A stretch of DNA of 64,000 nt from Alteribacillus sp041949975. Lineage in GTDB: Bacteria; Bacillota; Bacilli; Bacillales; Marinococcaceae. The notes under the pieces were generated by a model. It was not told the origin of the DNA. It saw only the letters and a list, made by a program, of their open reading frames with translations, and searched no databases. Every line of letters begins with the position of its first letter. Position 1 is the first letter of the stretch. Below, piece by piece: positions 18,299 to 26,417 of the stretch. A program made the translations under genes and the position numbers. The DNA lies in the NCBI RefSeq assembly GCF_041949975.1, contig NZ_JBHFQG010000002.1:173039-237038 (forward strand), given 5' to 3'.

Positions 18299-18617
18299 TA
18301 TTGTTTAGGAAATTATGTTTTTACAATTTGTGGATAACTATCTCCATATTGTTTGATCCGCGTCTTGCTAAAGTGCCCAGCCTCTCGGAGGCCCAAGACG
18401 GTTTAAGGAACTTTTGCTAGAATCGCGAACATCGTGTTCGCAACGCAAAAGTCAGCACATCCTGTGCAAGCCAGTTCGACGTTGTCACAGGACGTAACGT
18501 TTTTGGCGACGAAAGTGCAACGCAGAAGTCACCACATCCTGTGGAAGTAAGAGCGCCTTTAGTGACTGGAGAACATTTACCTGTCGAGGCTGAACAGGGC
18601 GCTTGCGCTTTTGTTCT
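18298..18617 (+). repeat. Mosaic intergenic repeat, copy B (long form)
   Basis: Begins in the T-tract of the rpsO terminator with ATTGTTTAGGAAATTATG and GTGGATAACTATCTCCATA, both shared with the copy at 48.5 kb. Next come GCCCAGCCTCTCGG and a nested hairpin at 18410-18452 (ACTTTTGC...GCGAAC-ATCGT-GTTCGC...GCAAAAGT). After that are small palindromes around ACATCCTGT (GCACATCCTGTGC, CCACATCCTGTGG). It closes with ACCTGTCGAGGCTGAACAGG and GCGCTTGCGCTTTT. It fills most of the rpsO-pnp gap (518 bases). The remaining 170 bases up to pnp are AT-rich and hold a possible -10 (TATAAT at 18746). Confidence 0.8.
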
Positions 18618-18745
18618 ACCCAATAACTTTTTAATAAAAGGAATATAAAGGATATTTTGGTCGTAACACAACTTATTATTAGGAAGACCTTTCTTTTTCC
18701 TATATTACAATTGTAAAATAGATAATGGACGGCTACACTAGAAAG

Positions 18746-18751
18746 TATAAT
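18746..18751 (+). promoter_or_regulatory. Possible -10 element for pnp
   Basis: A perfect TATAAT 34 bases before the pnp start. No -35 hexamer is found at the right distance; the upstream DNA is A/T-rich. Confidence 0.35.
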
Positions 18752-18785
18752 GTGTAATTATGTTTAAAAACAGGAGGAAGATCCT

Positions 18786-20882
18786 TTGGAAATGGAACAA
18801 GAATTAAAAACGTTTACGCTTGATTGGGCAGGAAGAGAGCTGAAAATTGAAACAGGGCAGCTGGCCAAGCAGGCAAATGGAGCAGTAATGGTAAGATATG
18901 GGGATACAGCAGTGCTTTCCACTGCTACGGCTTCAAAGGAAGCGAAAGATCTGCCATTCTTCCCGCTTACTGTTAATTATGAGGAACGATTATATGCAGC
19001 AGGGAAAATTCCAGGAGGGTTTATTAAAAGAGAAGGACGACCAAGTGAAACAGCAGTATTGACAAGCCGTTTGATTGACCGGCCGATTCGCCCTCTTTTC
19101 CCTGATGGTTTCAGAAACGAAGTACAGGTAGTAAGTATTGTAATGAGTGTTGACCAGGACTGTTCTTCAGAAATGGCGGCAATGCTAGGTTCTTCTCTCG
19201 CGTTGTCACTATCTGATATTCCATTTTCCGGTCCCGTTGCAGGGGTGAATGTAGGCAGGGTAGATGGTGAATTTATCATTAATCCTACATCCGAGCAAAT
19301 GGAAAAAAGTGATATTGAACTCACGGTTGCTGGTACAAAAGATGCAATTAATATGGTGGAAGCTGGTGCGAATGAAGTACCGGAAGAAACGATGCTTCAA
19401 GCAGTCATGTTTGGACATGAAGAAATTAAACGTCTCGTTGCTTTCCAGGAGCAGGTGATGAAAGAAGCCGGTGTGAAGGAGAAAATGGATGTAGAGCTTA
19501 AAACGCTTGATGAAGAACTTACGGGCAAAGTTCGGGAAATGGCGGAGTCCCGCTTGAAAGAAGCAGTTCAAGTCCAAGAAAAGAAAGCAAGAGAAGAAGC
19601 AATCGGCGAAGTGAAAGAATCTATTGCTGAACAATTTGAAGAAGAAGAACAAGAAGAGGTTAAAGAAATATTACAAGGACTGGTGAAAGAAGAGTTTCGC
19701 CGCTTAATAACGAAAGAGAAAGTTCGTCCGGACGGAAGAGGACCTGATGAAATAAGAAACCTTTCCTCTCAAGTGAAGATGCTGCCAAGAACGCACGGTT
19801 CCGGTCTCTTTACACGCGGACAAACCCAGGCCCTCAGCGTATGTACCCTTGGCGCACTGGGAGATGTTCAAATACTCGATGGACTCGGCATGGAAGAGTC
19901 GAAACGATTTATGCACCATTATAATTTTCCTTCTTTCAGTGTCGGGGAAACGGGTCCAATGAGAGGACCAGGACGCCGCGAAATCGGGCACGGCGCACTT
20001 GGTGAAAGAGCTTTAGAACCTGTCATTCCACCAGAAAAAGATTTTCCTTATACCATCCGTCTTGTTTCTGAAGTGTTAGAATCAAATGGTTCTACCTCAC
20101 AAGCAAGTATTTGTGCAAGCATATTGGCTATGATGGATGCGGGTGTTCCTATAAAAGCACCAGTTGCCGGCATTGCCATGGGATTGGTAAAAGAAGATGA
20201 AGATCTCACTGTGTTAACGGATATTCAAGGAATGGAAGATGCCCTTGGAGACATGGACTTTAAAGTTGCAGGAACAGAGCATGGAGTAACTGCCCTTCAA
20301 ATGGACATCAAAATTTCTGGAATTGACCGTAACATACTTGAGTTCGCTCTGGAAAAAGCTCGTGCAGCCCGCCTGAAAGTACTTGAAAACATGCTGACCG
20401 CGATTAGCGAATCGAGAAATGAACTATCGGTTTACGCTCCGAAAATCCTGACGATGAGCATTGACCCGGATAAAATTCGTGATGTGATCGGTCCGAGCGG
20501 AAAGACGATTAATCAAATTATTGAAGACACTGGCGTAAAGATAGATATTGAACAAGATGGAACCATTTATATTTCATCTACAGAAGCTGAAGCAAACAAC
20601 AAAGCCAAGCAGGTAATTGAAGATCTCGTCCGAGAAGTAAAAGTGGGAGAGACGTATCTTGGCAAAGTAAAACGAATCGAAAAATTTGGTGCGTTCGTGG
20701 AACTTTTCAAAGGCAAAGACGGTCTCGTCCATATCTCCCAGCTTGCTGAAGAACGTGTAAATAAAGTAGAAGATGTGGTTAAAATCGGAGATGAAATAAT
20801 GGTTAAAGTAACAGAAATTGATAACCAGGGAAGAGTAAATCTTTCTAGAAAAGCTTTGTTAAAAGAACAAAATCAAAAGTAA
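18786..20882 (+). CDS. pnp: Polynucleotide phosphorylase (PNPase)
   Basis: 3'-5' phosphorolytic exoribonuclease of the RNA degradation machinery. Two RNase PH domains (about 1-230 and 310-550, with TRGQTQALSVCTLG and GPMRGPGRREIGHGALGERAL) flank a helical linker. Then come a KH domain (IRDVIGPSGKTINQIIEDTG) and a C-terminal S1 domain (GETYLGKVKRIEKFGAFVE). 698 residues. The TTG at 18786 has AGGAGG about eight bases upstream; the ATG two codons later is an alternative. Three other RNA-turnover genes (rnpM, rnjB, rny) lie in the same window. Confidence 0.97.
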   Translation: MEMEQELKTFTLDWAGRELKIETGQLAKQANGAVMVRYGDTAVLSTATASKEAKDLPFFPLTVNYEERLYAAGKIPGGFIKREGRPSETAVLTSRLIDRPIRPLFPDGFRNEVQVVSIVMSVDQDCSSEMAAMLGSSLALSLSDIPFSGPVAGVNVGRVDGEFIINPTSEQMEKSDIELTVAGTKDAINMVEAGANEVPEETMLQAVMFGHEEIKRLVAFQEQVMKEAGVKEKMDVELKTLDEELTGKVREMAESRLKEAVQVQEKKAREEAIGEVKESIAEQFEEEEQEEVKEILQGLVKEEFRRLITKEKVRPDGRGPDEIRNLSSQVKMLPRTHGSGLFTRGQTQALSVCTLGALGDVQILDGLGMEESKRFMHHYNFPSFSVGETGPMRGPGRREIGHGALGERALEPVIPPEKDFPYTIRLVSEVLESNGSTSQASICASILAMMDAGVPIKAPVAGIAMGLVKEDEDLTVLTDIQGMEDALGDMDFKVAGTEHGVTALQMDIKISGIDRNILEFALEKARAARLKVLENMLTAISESRNELSVYAPKILTMSIDPDKIRDVIGPSGKTINQIIEDTGVKIDIEQDGTIYISSTEAEANNKAKQVIEDLVREVKVGETYLGKVKRIEKFGAFVELFKGKDGLVHISQLAEERVNKVEDVVKIGDEIMVKVTEIDNQGRVNLSRKALLKEQNQK

Positions 20883-20917
20883 AAAACGAAATCAGGATGC
20901 ACTTGAGAGAAAAGACG

Positions 20918-20943
20918 CTTGGCCTAGGCCAAGTGCTTTTTAC
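20918..20943 (+). terminator. pnp terminator
   Basis: Palindrome CTTGGCCTAGGCCAAG extended by an upstream GCACTTG that can pair with CAAGTGC, followed by five Ts. Confidence 0.75.
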
Positions 20944-21047
20944 TGGGAGTGCCATATTTTTTTAGACCTATAAAATTAAATGGTTATCCCATAACAGTTC
21001 TATCCCTTGAAGGCATTTGCATAGAATGTGGACAGGGGGGAGAACTA

Positions 21048-22004
21048 ATGAAAAAACAAATCACTGCATTCAGTCTTTTCGTTCTTATCATCCTATTTTT
21101 TGTGCAAGGGGAGGTCCCTCTTGAAATTATTCCATACATACATGATGATCAACAGGCAGTCGCGCCTGTTTCCAGTGAGACGTCTTCGCTTTATGAGCAG
21201 TTAGAAGAAGCTGCAAAAACATATAATGAACCTCCGGTTGATGCGGTGGTGGATAAGGTATGGAAAGGCATACCTGGTTATAATGGAAGAATGATTGATA
21301 TTAAAGCGTCTTATGAGAAAATGAAAAAAGAGGGCTCATATGACGAAAGGAAGTTAGTTTTTGAGGATATATCTCCAGAGGTACACCTTGAAGATCTTCC
21401 GCCTACTCCCATTTACAGAGGAAATCCTCAAAAACCAATGGCTGCTTTTTTAATAAATGTATCTTGGGGCGAAGAGCATATTCCAGCCATCTTAAAAACA
21501 CTGCGGGAAGAAAAAGTTAAAGCTACCTTTTTCCTCGAAGGAAAATGGGTGCAAAAACAGCCTAAATTAGCTAAAATGATCAAGGAGGAAGGGCATGAAA
21601 TAGGCAGCCATGCTTATTCCCACCCAGATTTAAATGCTTCCTCCCGGGCTGATATAAAAAAAGAGCTTCAGCAGACAAATGAAGCATTGGAAGCAGTATT
21701 ATCTGTAAAACCGAAACTATTTGCTCCGCCATCGGGAAGCTTTAACCAAGATGTGGTGGATATCGCCGCAGATATGGATATGTACACGATATTATGGACG
21801 GTTGACACGATTGACTGGAAAAACCCCGAACCGTTCGATATGGCCGTAAAAACAGCATCTAAAGTAGATAATGGATCCATGATATTAATGCACCCGACTC
21901 CTTCTACAGCTGAGGGAATAAAAGAAATGATACGTATCATTAAAGAAAAAAATATTGAATTAGACACGGTAAGCAATCTCTTTGATGAGACACGCATACG
22001 CTGA
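21048..22004 (+). CDS. ylxY: Polysaccharide deacetylase-like protein YlxY, probably catalytically altered
   Basis: 318-residue secreted or membrane-anchored protein. An N-terminal hydrophobic segment (MKKQITAFSLFVLIILFF) looks like a signal anchor. A NodB-type fold starts near residue 125. The first catalytic motif, normally TFDDG, is replaced by LINVSWGEE, so the usual catalytic Asp pair is absent. The metal-binding H-x3-H survives as HEIGSHAYSHPD, and later motifs (LFAPPSGSFNQ, TILWTVDTIDW, MILMHPT) are present. The B. subtilis homologue shows the same divergence, as I recall. The ATG at 21048 has GGGGGGAGA before it; upstream in-frame starts lack a ribosome site. It is followed by mlpA after 37 bases. 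Confidence 0.88.
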   Translation: MKKQITAFSLFVLIILFFVQGEVPLEIIPYIHDDQQAVAPVSSETSSLYEQLEEAAKTYNEPPVDAVVDKVWKGIPGYNGRMIDIKASYEKMKKEGSYDERKLVFEDISPEVHLEDLPPTPIYRGNPQKPMAAFLINVSWGEEHIPAILKTLREEKVKATFFLEGKWVQKQPKLAKMIKEEGHEIGSHAYSHPDLNASSRADIKKELQQTNEALEAVLSVKPKLFAPPSGSFNQDVVDIAADMDMYTILWTVDTIDWKNPEPFDMAVKTASKVDNGSMILMHPTPSTAEGIKEMIRIIKEKNIELDTVSNLFDETRIR

Positions 22005-22041
22005 CTAATTAACAGCATACCATTTGGAGGAGGCTTTATTT

Positions 22042-23277
22042 TTGTTACAAACAACGACATTAGACAATGGACTCCGAATTGTAACCGAACATATTTCATC
22101 TGTTCGCTCTATAACTATGGGCATTTGGGTTGGAACAGGCTCAAGATATGAAACACAAACAGAAAATGGAATTTCTCACTTTTTGGAACATATGTTTTTT
22201 AAAGGAACAGCTTCTAGGACCGCTGCAGATATTGCGGAAAGTTTTGATAAAATCGGCGGTCAGGTAAACGCGTTCACATCCAAAGAGTATACTTGCTTTT
22301 ACGCAAAGGTATTAGACGAACATGCTGCAAAGGCTTTGGATATTTTAGCAGATATGTTTTTTCACTCCACATTTGACGCAGAGGAATTAGAAAAAGAGAG
22401 AAATGTTATTTTTGAAGAAATTAGGATGGTTGATGATACACCCGATGACATCGTTCATGATATTTTAAGTGAAGCAAGTTATGGAAATCATTCTCTTGGA
22501 AAACCTATTCTTGGAACGGAAGAAACAGTATCTGCTTTCAATAAAGCAAGCTTAGAGGCTTACATGGATCGTTTTTATACGGCTGACAATGTTGTCATCT
22601 CTCTTGCAGGTAATATTAATAAAAACGTAATAAAACAGCTGAATGAACTATTCGGGTCGCTTCCTTCAAGTAAGGACAAGAAACAAGTGACCCAGCCAGT
22701 TTTTTTAACCGGCAAAAAAACGAAAAAGAAAGATACGGAACAGGCTCATCTTTGTTTAGGTTTTCCAGGCCTGCCTATTGGTGATGATGATATTTATTCT
22801 TTAATCCTGTTAAACAATGTGCTTGGCGGAAGTATGAGCAGCCGCTTGTTTCAAGAAATACGGGAGAAAAGAGGGCTTGCTTATTCCGTGTTTTCTTATC
22901 ATTCGTCCTTTCAGGACAACGGAATGTTGACTATATATGGAGGAACTGGGTTTAATCAGTTAGATAAACTATTTGACGCAACGATGGATTGTGTAAGTCA
23001 ATTAGGCGCGAACGGTTTAACAGAAAAAGAGCTTGCCAACGGAAAAGAGCAGTTAAAAGGTAATCTAATGCTAAGCCTTGAGAGCACAAGCAGTCGTATG
23101 AGCCGTAACGGAAAAAATGAATTGCTTCTCGGGTACCACCGCACGTTGGATGAGGTAATGAAACGCATAGAAGAGGTTCAATTACAGGATATAAAAAGAA
23201 CGGCGGAAAAAGTTTTTCAAGAAGACTTTGCTTTATCATTAATTAGTAAAGACGGGAAGCTGCCTACTTACATATAA
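22042..23277 (+). CDS. mlpA: M16-family zinc peptidase MlpA (YmxG)
   Basis: Processing-peptidase-like protein of 411 residues. The inverted zinc motif HxxEH is intact as HFLEH in GISHFLEHMFFKGT, with the third ligand region ELEKERNVIFEEI. A second inactive M16 half follows with the R/Y-type GGSMSSRLFQEIREKRGLAYSV. The TTG at 22042 is chosen because GGAGGAGG lies eight bases upstream; the TTG at 22024 overlaps that ribosome site. It is the first of three M16 proteins in the window (see ymfF and ymfH). Confidence 0.92.
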   Translation: MLQTTTLDNGLRIVTEHISSVRSITMGIWVGTGSRYETQTENGISHFLEHMFFKGTASRTAADIAESFDKIGGQVNAFTSKEYTCFYAKVLDEHAAKALDILADMFFHSTFDAEELEKERNVIFEEIRMVDDTPDDIVHDILSEASYGNHSLGKPILGTEETVSAFNKASLEAYMDRFYTADNVVISLAGNINKNVIKQLNELFGSLPSSKDKKQVTQPVFLTGKKTKKKDTEQAHLCLGFPGLPIGDDDIYSLILLNNVLGGSMSSRLFQEIREKRGLAYSVFSYHSSFQDNGMLTIYGGTGFNQLDKLFDATMDCVSQLGANGLTEKELANGKEQLKGNLMLSLESTSSRMSRNGKNELLLGYHRTLDEVMKRIEEVQLQDIKRTAEKVFQEDFALSLISKDGKLPTYI

Positions 23278-23302
23278 CTTGCAAAGGAGAGGGGATCTGG
23301 GT

Positions 23303-23566
23303 GTGAGATTAAGTGAGATAAGCAAAAAAGAAGTACTGGATGCCAATACAGGCCAAAAACTAGGAATGCCTGGTTCTGCTGACATTGTGATTGAAAAAGA
23401 AACAGGAAAAGTAGAATCCTTGGTACTTCCTTCTTCTCCTGCTTATCCATTTCGGAAAAGAACAAAAGAATGGGTAATCCCCTGGGAAAATATTCAGCGA
23501 ATTGGGGAGGATTTTGTGATCATCGATACTGCTCAGTTAAAACAGGCCCCCGGGACAAATCAATAA
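23303..23566 (+). CDS. ymxH: YlmC/YmxH family PRC-barrel protein
   Basis: 87-residue protein beginning VRLSEISKKEVLDANTGQKLG, with the short beta-barrel pattern of the YlmC/YmxH sporulation-associated family (PRC-barrel-like) and WVIPWENIQRIGEDFVIID at the C-terminal half. The start is GTG at 23303 with AAAGGAGAGGGG upstream. Molecular function is unknown. It lies 25 bases behind mlpA and is closed by a strong terminator. Confidence 0.85.
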   Translation: MRLSEISKKEVLDANTGQKLGMPGSADIVIEKETGKVESLVLPSSPAYPFRKRTKEWVIPWENIQRIGEDFVIIDTAQLKQAPGTNQ

Positions 23567-23586
23567 TGAATTATCTGTGCGGTCAC

Positions 23587-23625
23587 AAGCACAGCAGCTT
23601 TGTTGAAAGAGCTGCTGTGCTTTTA
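23587..23625 (+). terminator. Terminator after ymxH
   Basis: AAGCACAGCAGCTTT paired with AAAGAGCTGCTGTGCTT, followed by TTT. Long GC-containing stem. Confidence 0.85.
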
Positions 23626-23663
23626 TAATGTTTTTTTTCTCAAATGTTGGGCGATTGTATTTC

Positions 23664-23690
23664 ACTATTAAATTATTTTCTCATAAGGTA
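23664..23690 (+). promoter_or_regulatory. SigK-type promoter for dpaAB
   Basis: AC at 23664-23665, a 16-base spacer, then CATAAGGTA at 23682-23690, which fits the SigK consensus (AC, 16-17 bases, CATANNNTA). It lies 40 bases before the dpaA start. Dipicolinate synthase is known to be made in the mother cell under SigK. Confidence 0.7.
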
Positions 23691-23729
23691 TAAAAGGCGG
23701 ATACGCAGTGCGAAGGAGAGGAGCCGATT

Positions 23730-24626
23730 ATGGGAAAAGGAAAAAAGGTGGCACTAATTGGAGGAGATGCCAGACAGATCGAAATTGCAGAGTGTTTACT
23801 TGATGCAGGAATCAAAGTCTACCTAGTAGGCTTTGATCAATGGATGCGAAATGTGGCTGGCATTACAAAAGCTAGTGGTGAAAAAGATGTTTTATGGCAT
23901 GAATTAGACGCTGTTTTGCTTCCGGTCAGCGGTCTCAAACCAGGTAATAAAGCAGAGGCTTGTTTTGCATCAAAAGAAGTAACATTACAAGAATCATGGC
24001 TGCAGCAGACACCGGAAAATTGTTTAATAATAAGCGGTATTCATACAGATACACTCGAGTCGTTGATTCATAAGGTCAAGCGCCCATTGATTAAACTTTT
24101 AGAAAGAGATGATGTGGCCATTTACAATTCGATACCATCTGCAGAAGGTACTCTTTTAATGGCGATGCGCGAAACAGATATAACGATCCATAAATCCAAT
24201 ACAGTAATTTTAGGATTTGGCCGAACTGGTCAAACGATAGCAAGAACCTTTTCTGTCCTGGGTGCATATGCAAAAGTAGGAACAATACATCCATCCGAAA
24301 AAGCACGCGCAGAAGCTATGGGCCTGGAAACGTTCGAATTAGAAGATTTAAAAACCGCAGTACAGTCAGCTGACCTTTGTATAAATACTATTCCGGCTAT
24401 GGTGTTACATGAAGATATACTTGTAGAATTTCCTGTTCGTTCCGTCATTATTGATATTGCGTCACCGCCAGGAGGAACAGATTTTGAATATGCCAAAAAA
24501 CGAGGTATAAAAGCAATTTTAGCTCCCGGTCTTCCTGGAGCAGTTGCCCCTAAAACAGCTGGACGTATTTTAGCTAAAGTTATTAGTCAATTGCTTGGTG
24601 AAAACCAGGTAGAAAAGGAGGCTTAA
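23730..24626 (+). CDS. dpaA: Dipicolinate synthase subunit A
   Basis: Forms, with DpaB, the enzyme that oxidises dihydroxytetrahydrodipicolinate to dipicolinic acid, the major small molecule of the spore core. 298 residues, with an N-terminal nucleotide-binding-like segment (VALIGGDARQIEIAECLLDAG) and a second Rossmann motif in the middle (TVILGFGRTGQTIARTFSVLGA). The C-terminal part has PGLPGAVAPKTAGRI. The ATG is preceded by GGAGAGG. dpaB begins one base after the stop codon. Also called spoVFA. The next operon encodes the route to its substrate (asd, dapG, dapA). Confidence 0.96.
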   Translation: MGKGKKVALIGGDARQIEIAECLLDAGIKVYLVGFDQWMRNVAGITKASGEKDVLWHELDAVLLPVSGLKPGNKAEACFASKEVTLQESWLQQTPENCLIISGIHTDTLESLIHKVKRPLIKLLERDDVAIYNSIPSAEGTLLMAMRETDITIHKSNTVILGFGRTGQTIARTFSVLGAYAKVGTIHPSEKARAEAMGLETFELEDLKTAVQSADLCINTIPAMVLHEDILVEFPVRSVIIDIASPPGGTDFEYAKKRGIKAILAPGLPGAVAPKTAGRILAKVISQLLGENQVEKEA

Positions 24627-24627
24627 C

Positions 24628-25224
24628 ATGCCTTTTCAAAATAAGAAAATAGGTTTTGGTGTAACCGGTTCGCACTGTACTTTAGAAGAAGCTATCCCTT
24701 ATATGAAAGAATTACGGGACAAAGGAGCCAATGTCTATCCTTTCATTACTCCAACTGTACTAAAGACAGATACGAAATTTGGGGCAGCGGAAAAATGGTT
24801 AAAACAAATTCAAGAAGCATCCGGAAAAACAGAAGTTATTGATTCCATAGTGAAAGCAGAGCCGTTTGGACCAAAAACACCGCTTGATGCAATGATTATC
24901 GCGCCTATTACAGGAAATTCAATCAGCCGTTTTGCAAATGCCATTACAGACTCACCGGTATTGATGGGGGCAAAAGCAACGCTTCGAAATAGTAAACCAG
25001 TAGTGCTTGCTATTTCAACAAATGATGCATTAGGGCTGAATGGTCCTAATATAATGAAGCTGATGAATTCTAAAAATATTTTTTTCGTTCCCTTTGGCCA
25101 GGATAATCCAGTGAAAAAACCAACTTCTCTAGTTGCCAGAATGGAAGATATCTCTGCAACATTGGAAGAAGCCGTTTCTGGTCGCCAATATCAGCCAGTC
25201 ATTGTGGAAAAATTCAAAGATTAA
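24628..25224 (+). CDS. dpaB: Dipicolinate synthase subunit B (flavoprotein-like)
   Basis: 198-residue flavoprotein-family subunit (related to FMN-binding decarboxylase-type proteins) that completes dipicolinate synthase. Visible elements are the N-terminal IGFGVTGSHCTLEEA, the AMIIAPITGNSISRFANAITDSPVLMGAKA block and VVLAISTNDALGLN. The ribosome site AGGAGG overlaps the end of dpaA, so the two are coupled. Also called spoVFB. Confidence 0.95.
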   Translation: MPFQNKKIGFGVTGSHCTLEEAIPYMKELRDKGANVYPFITPTVLKTDTKFGAAEKWLKQIQEASGKTEVIDSIVKAEPFGPKTPLDAMIIAPITGNSISRFANAITDSPVLMGAKATLRNSKPVVLAISTNDALGLNGPNIMKLMNSKNIFFVPFGQDNPVKKPTSLVARMEDISATLEEAVSGRQYQPVIVEKFKD

Positions 25225-25351
25225 ACGATTACCGCTATTGCTAAATTTTGCGTGATCTTTTATGTTAAAATAGATGCAGTCAAATACGAAGCTTCCATCA
25301 CCATAAATATGGAAGTAATCTTCACGAAAATTGGGAAGGAGTAATCAACAC

Positions 25352-26404
25352 ATGGCTAATGAAGCAGGTTATAACGTAGCAGTTGTCGGAGCTACTGGTG
25401 CAGTAGGTCAACAAATGTTAAAAACATTGGAAGATAAAGATTTTCCTATTAAGGATTTGAAATTATTATCCTCTAAACGTTCTGCCGGTAAAAAAATCTC
25501 GTTTAAAGGCATTGAATTTACAGTGGAAGAGGCTGTACCAGAAGCTTTTGAAAATGTACAGCTGGCATTGTTTTCCGCCGGAGGATCCGTTTCAAAAGCA
25601 CTAGCTCCTGAGGCTGTAAAAAGAGGAGCTGTAGTGGTTGATAATACAAGTGCTTATCGAATGGATGAAAATGTTCCGCTTGTAGTACCGGAAGCAAATG
25701 AAAATGACTTAAAGGATCATAATGGTATTATCGCAAATCCTAATTGTTCTACTATCCAAATGGTAGTTGCTTTAGAACCAATCCGGGAAAAATTTGGATT
25801 AAAGAAAGTGATTGTATCTACGTATCAAGCCGTATCCGGTGCCGGGCTGGCAGCTGTGGAAGAGATGAAAGAACAGTCTAGAGATGTCCTGAACGAAAAA
25901 GATTTTAAACCTGAAATCCTGCCGGTAGGCGGGGATGAAAAGCATTATCAAATCGCTTTTAATGCCATTCCACAAATTGATAAATTTCAAGAAAACGGCT
26001 ATACCTTTGAAGAGATGAAAATGATTAACGAAACAAAGAAAATCATGCATCAAAATGAGCTTGAAGTGGCAGCAACTTGTGTAAGGCTCCCAGTAGAAAC
26101 AGGTCACTCTGAATCTGTATATATTGAAGTAGAAAATGGATCACCTGAAGTAGATGAATTAAAGCAGCTTCTCTCTGAAGGAAAAGGAATTACATTAAAA
26201 GACAATCCATCAGAGCAGGAGTATCCAATGGCTGTAGACAGCGTTGGTCTTCCAGATGTATTTGTCGGAAGAATCCGTCGTGATCTTAACCGAGATAATG
26301 CTTATCATTTATGGGTGGTTTCTGACAACCTCCTAAAAGGAGCAGCATATAATTCGGTTCAAATTGCAGAAAGCCTTGTGAAGCTGAATTTGTTAAAGGG
26401 ATAA
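25352..26404 (+). CDS. asd: Aspartate-semialdehyde dehydrogenase
   Basis: Reduces aspartyl phosphate to aspartate semialdehyde for lysine, diaminopimelate, dipicolinate, threonine and methionine. 350 residues. It has the N-terminal NADP motif VVGATGAVGQQM, the active-site Cys132 in NPNCSTIQ, and the HSESVYIE segment. The ATG at 25352 has GAAGGAG ten bases upstream; the in-frame upstream start at 25331 overlaps it. A plausible but imperfect promoter (TTGCTA and TATGTT, 17 apart) lies in the preceding 127-base gap. Confidence 0.96.
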   Translation: MANEAGYNVAVVGATGAVGQQMLKTLEDKDFPIKDLKLLSSKRSAGKKISFKGIEFTVEEAVPEAFENVQLALFSAGGSVSKALAPEAVKRGAVVVDNTSAYRMDENVPLVVPEANENDLKDHNGIIANPNCSTIQMVVALEPIREKFGLKKVIVSTYQAVSGAGLAAVEEMKEQSRDVLNEKDFKPEILPVGGDEKHYQIAFNAIPQIDKFQENGYTFEEMKMINETKKIMHQNELEVAATCVRLPVETGHSESVYIEVENGSPEVDELKQLLSEGKGITLKDNPSEQEYPMAVDSVGLPDVFVGRIRRDLNRDNAYHLWVVSDNLLKGAAYNSVQIAESLVKLNLLKG

Positions 26405-26417
26405 AGAGGGTTTACCT

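Noticed and set aside
18426..18440. CGAAC...GTTCG palindrome in the repeat at 18.4 kb (and the one at 40033-40047) as LexA boxes
   Set aside because: The spacer is five bases rather than four, and the palindromes are the inner stems of the repeat hairpin, with a third copy using different arms.
21014..21040. CATAGAAT before ylxY as a SigE -10
   Set aside because: The -10 is good but no acceptable SigE -35 is found 13-15 bases upstream.
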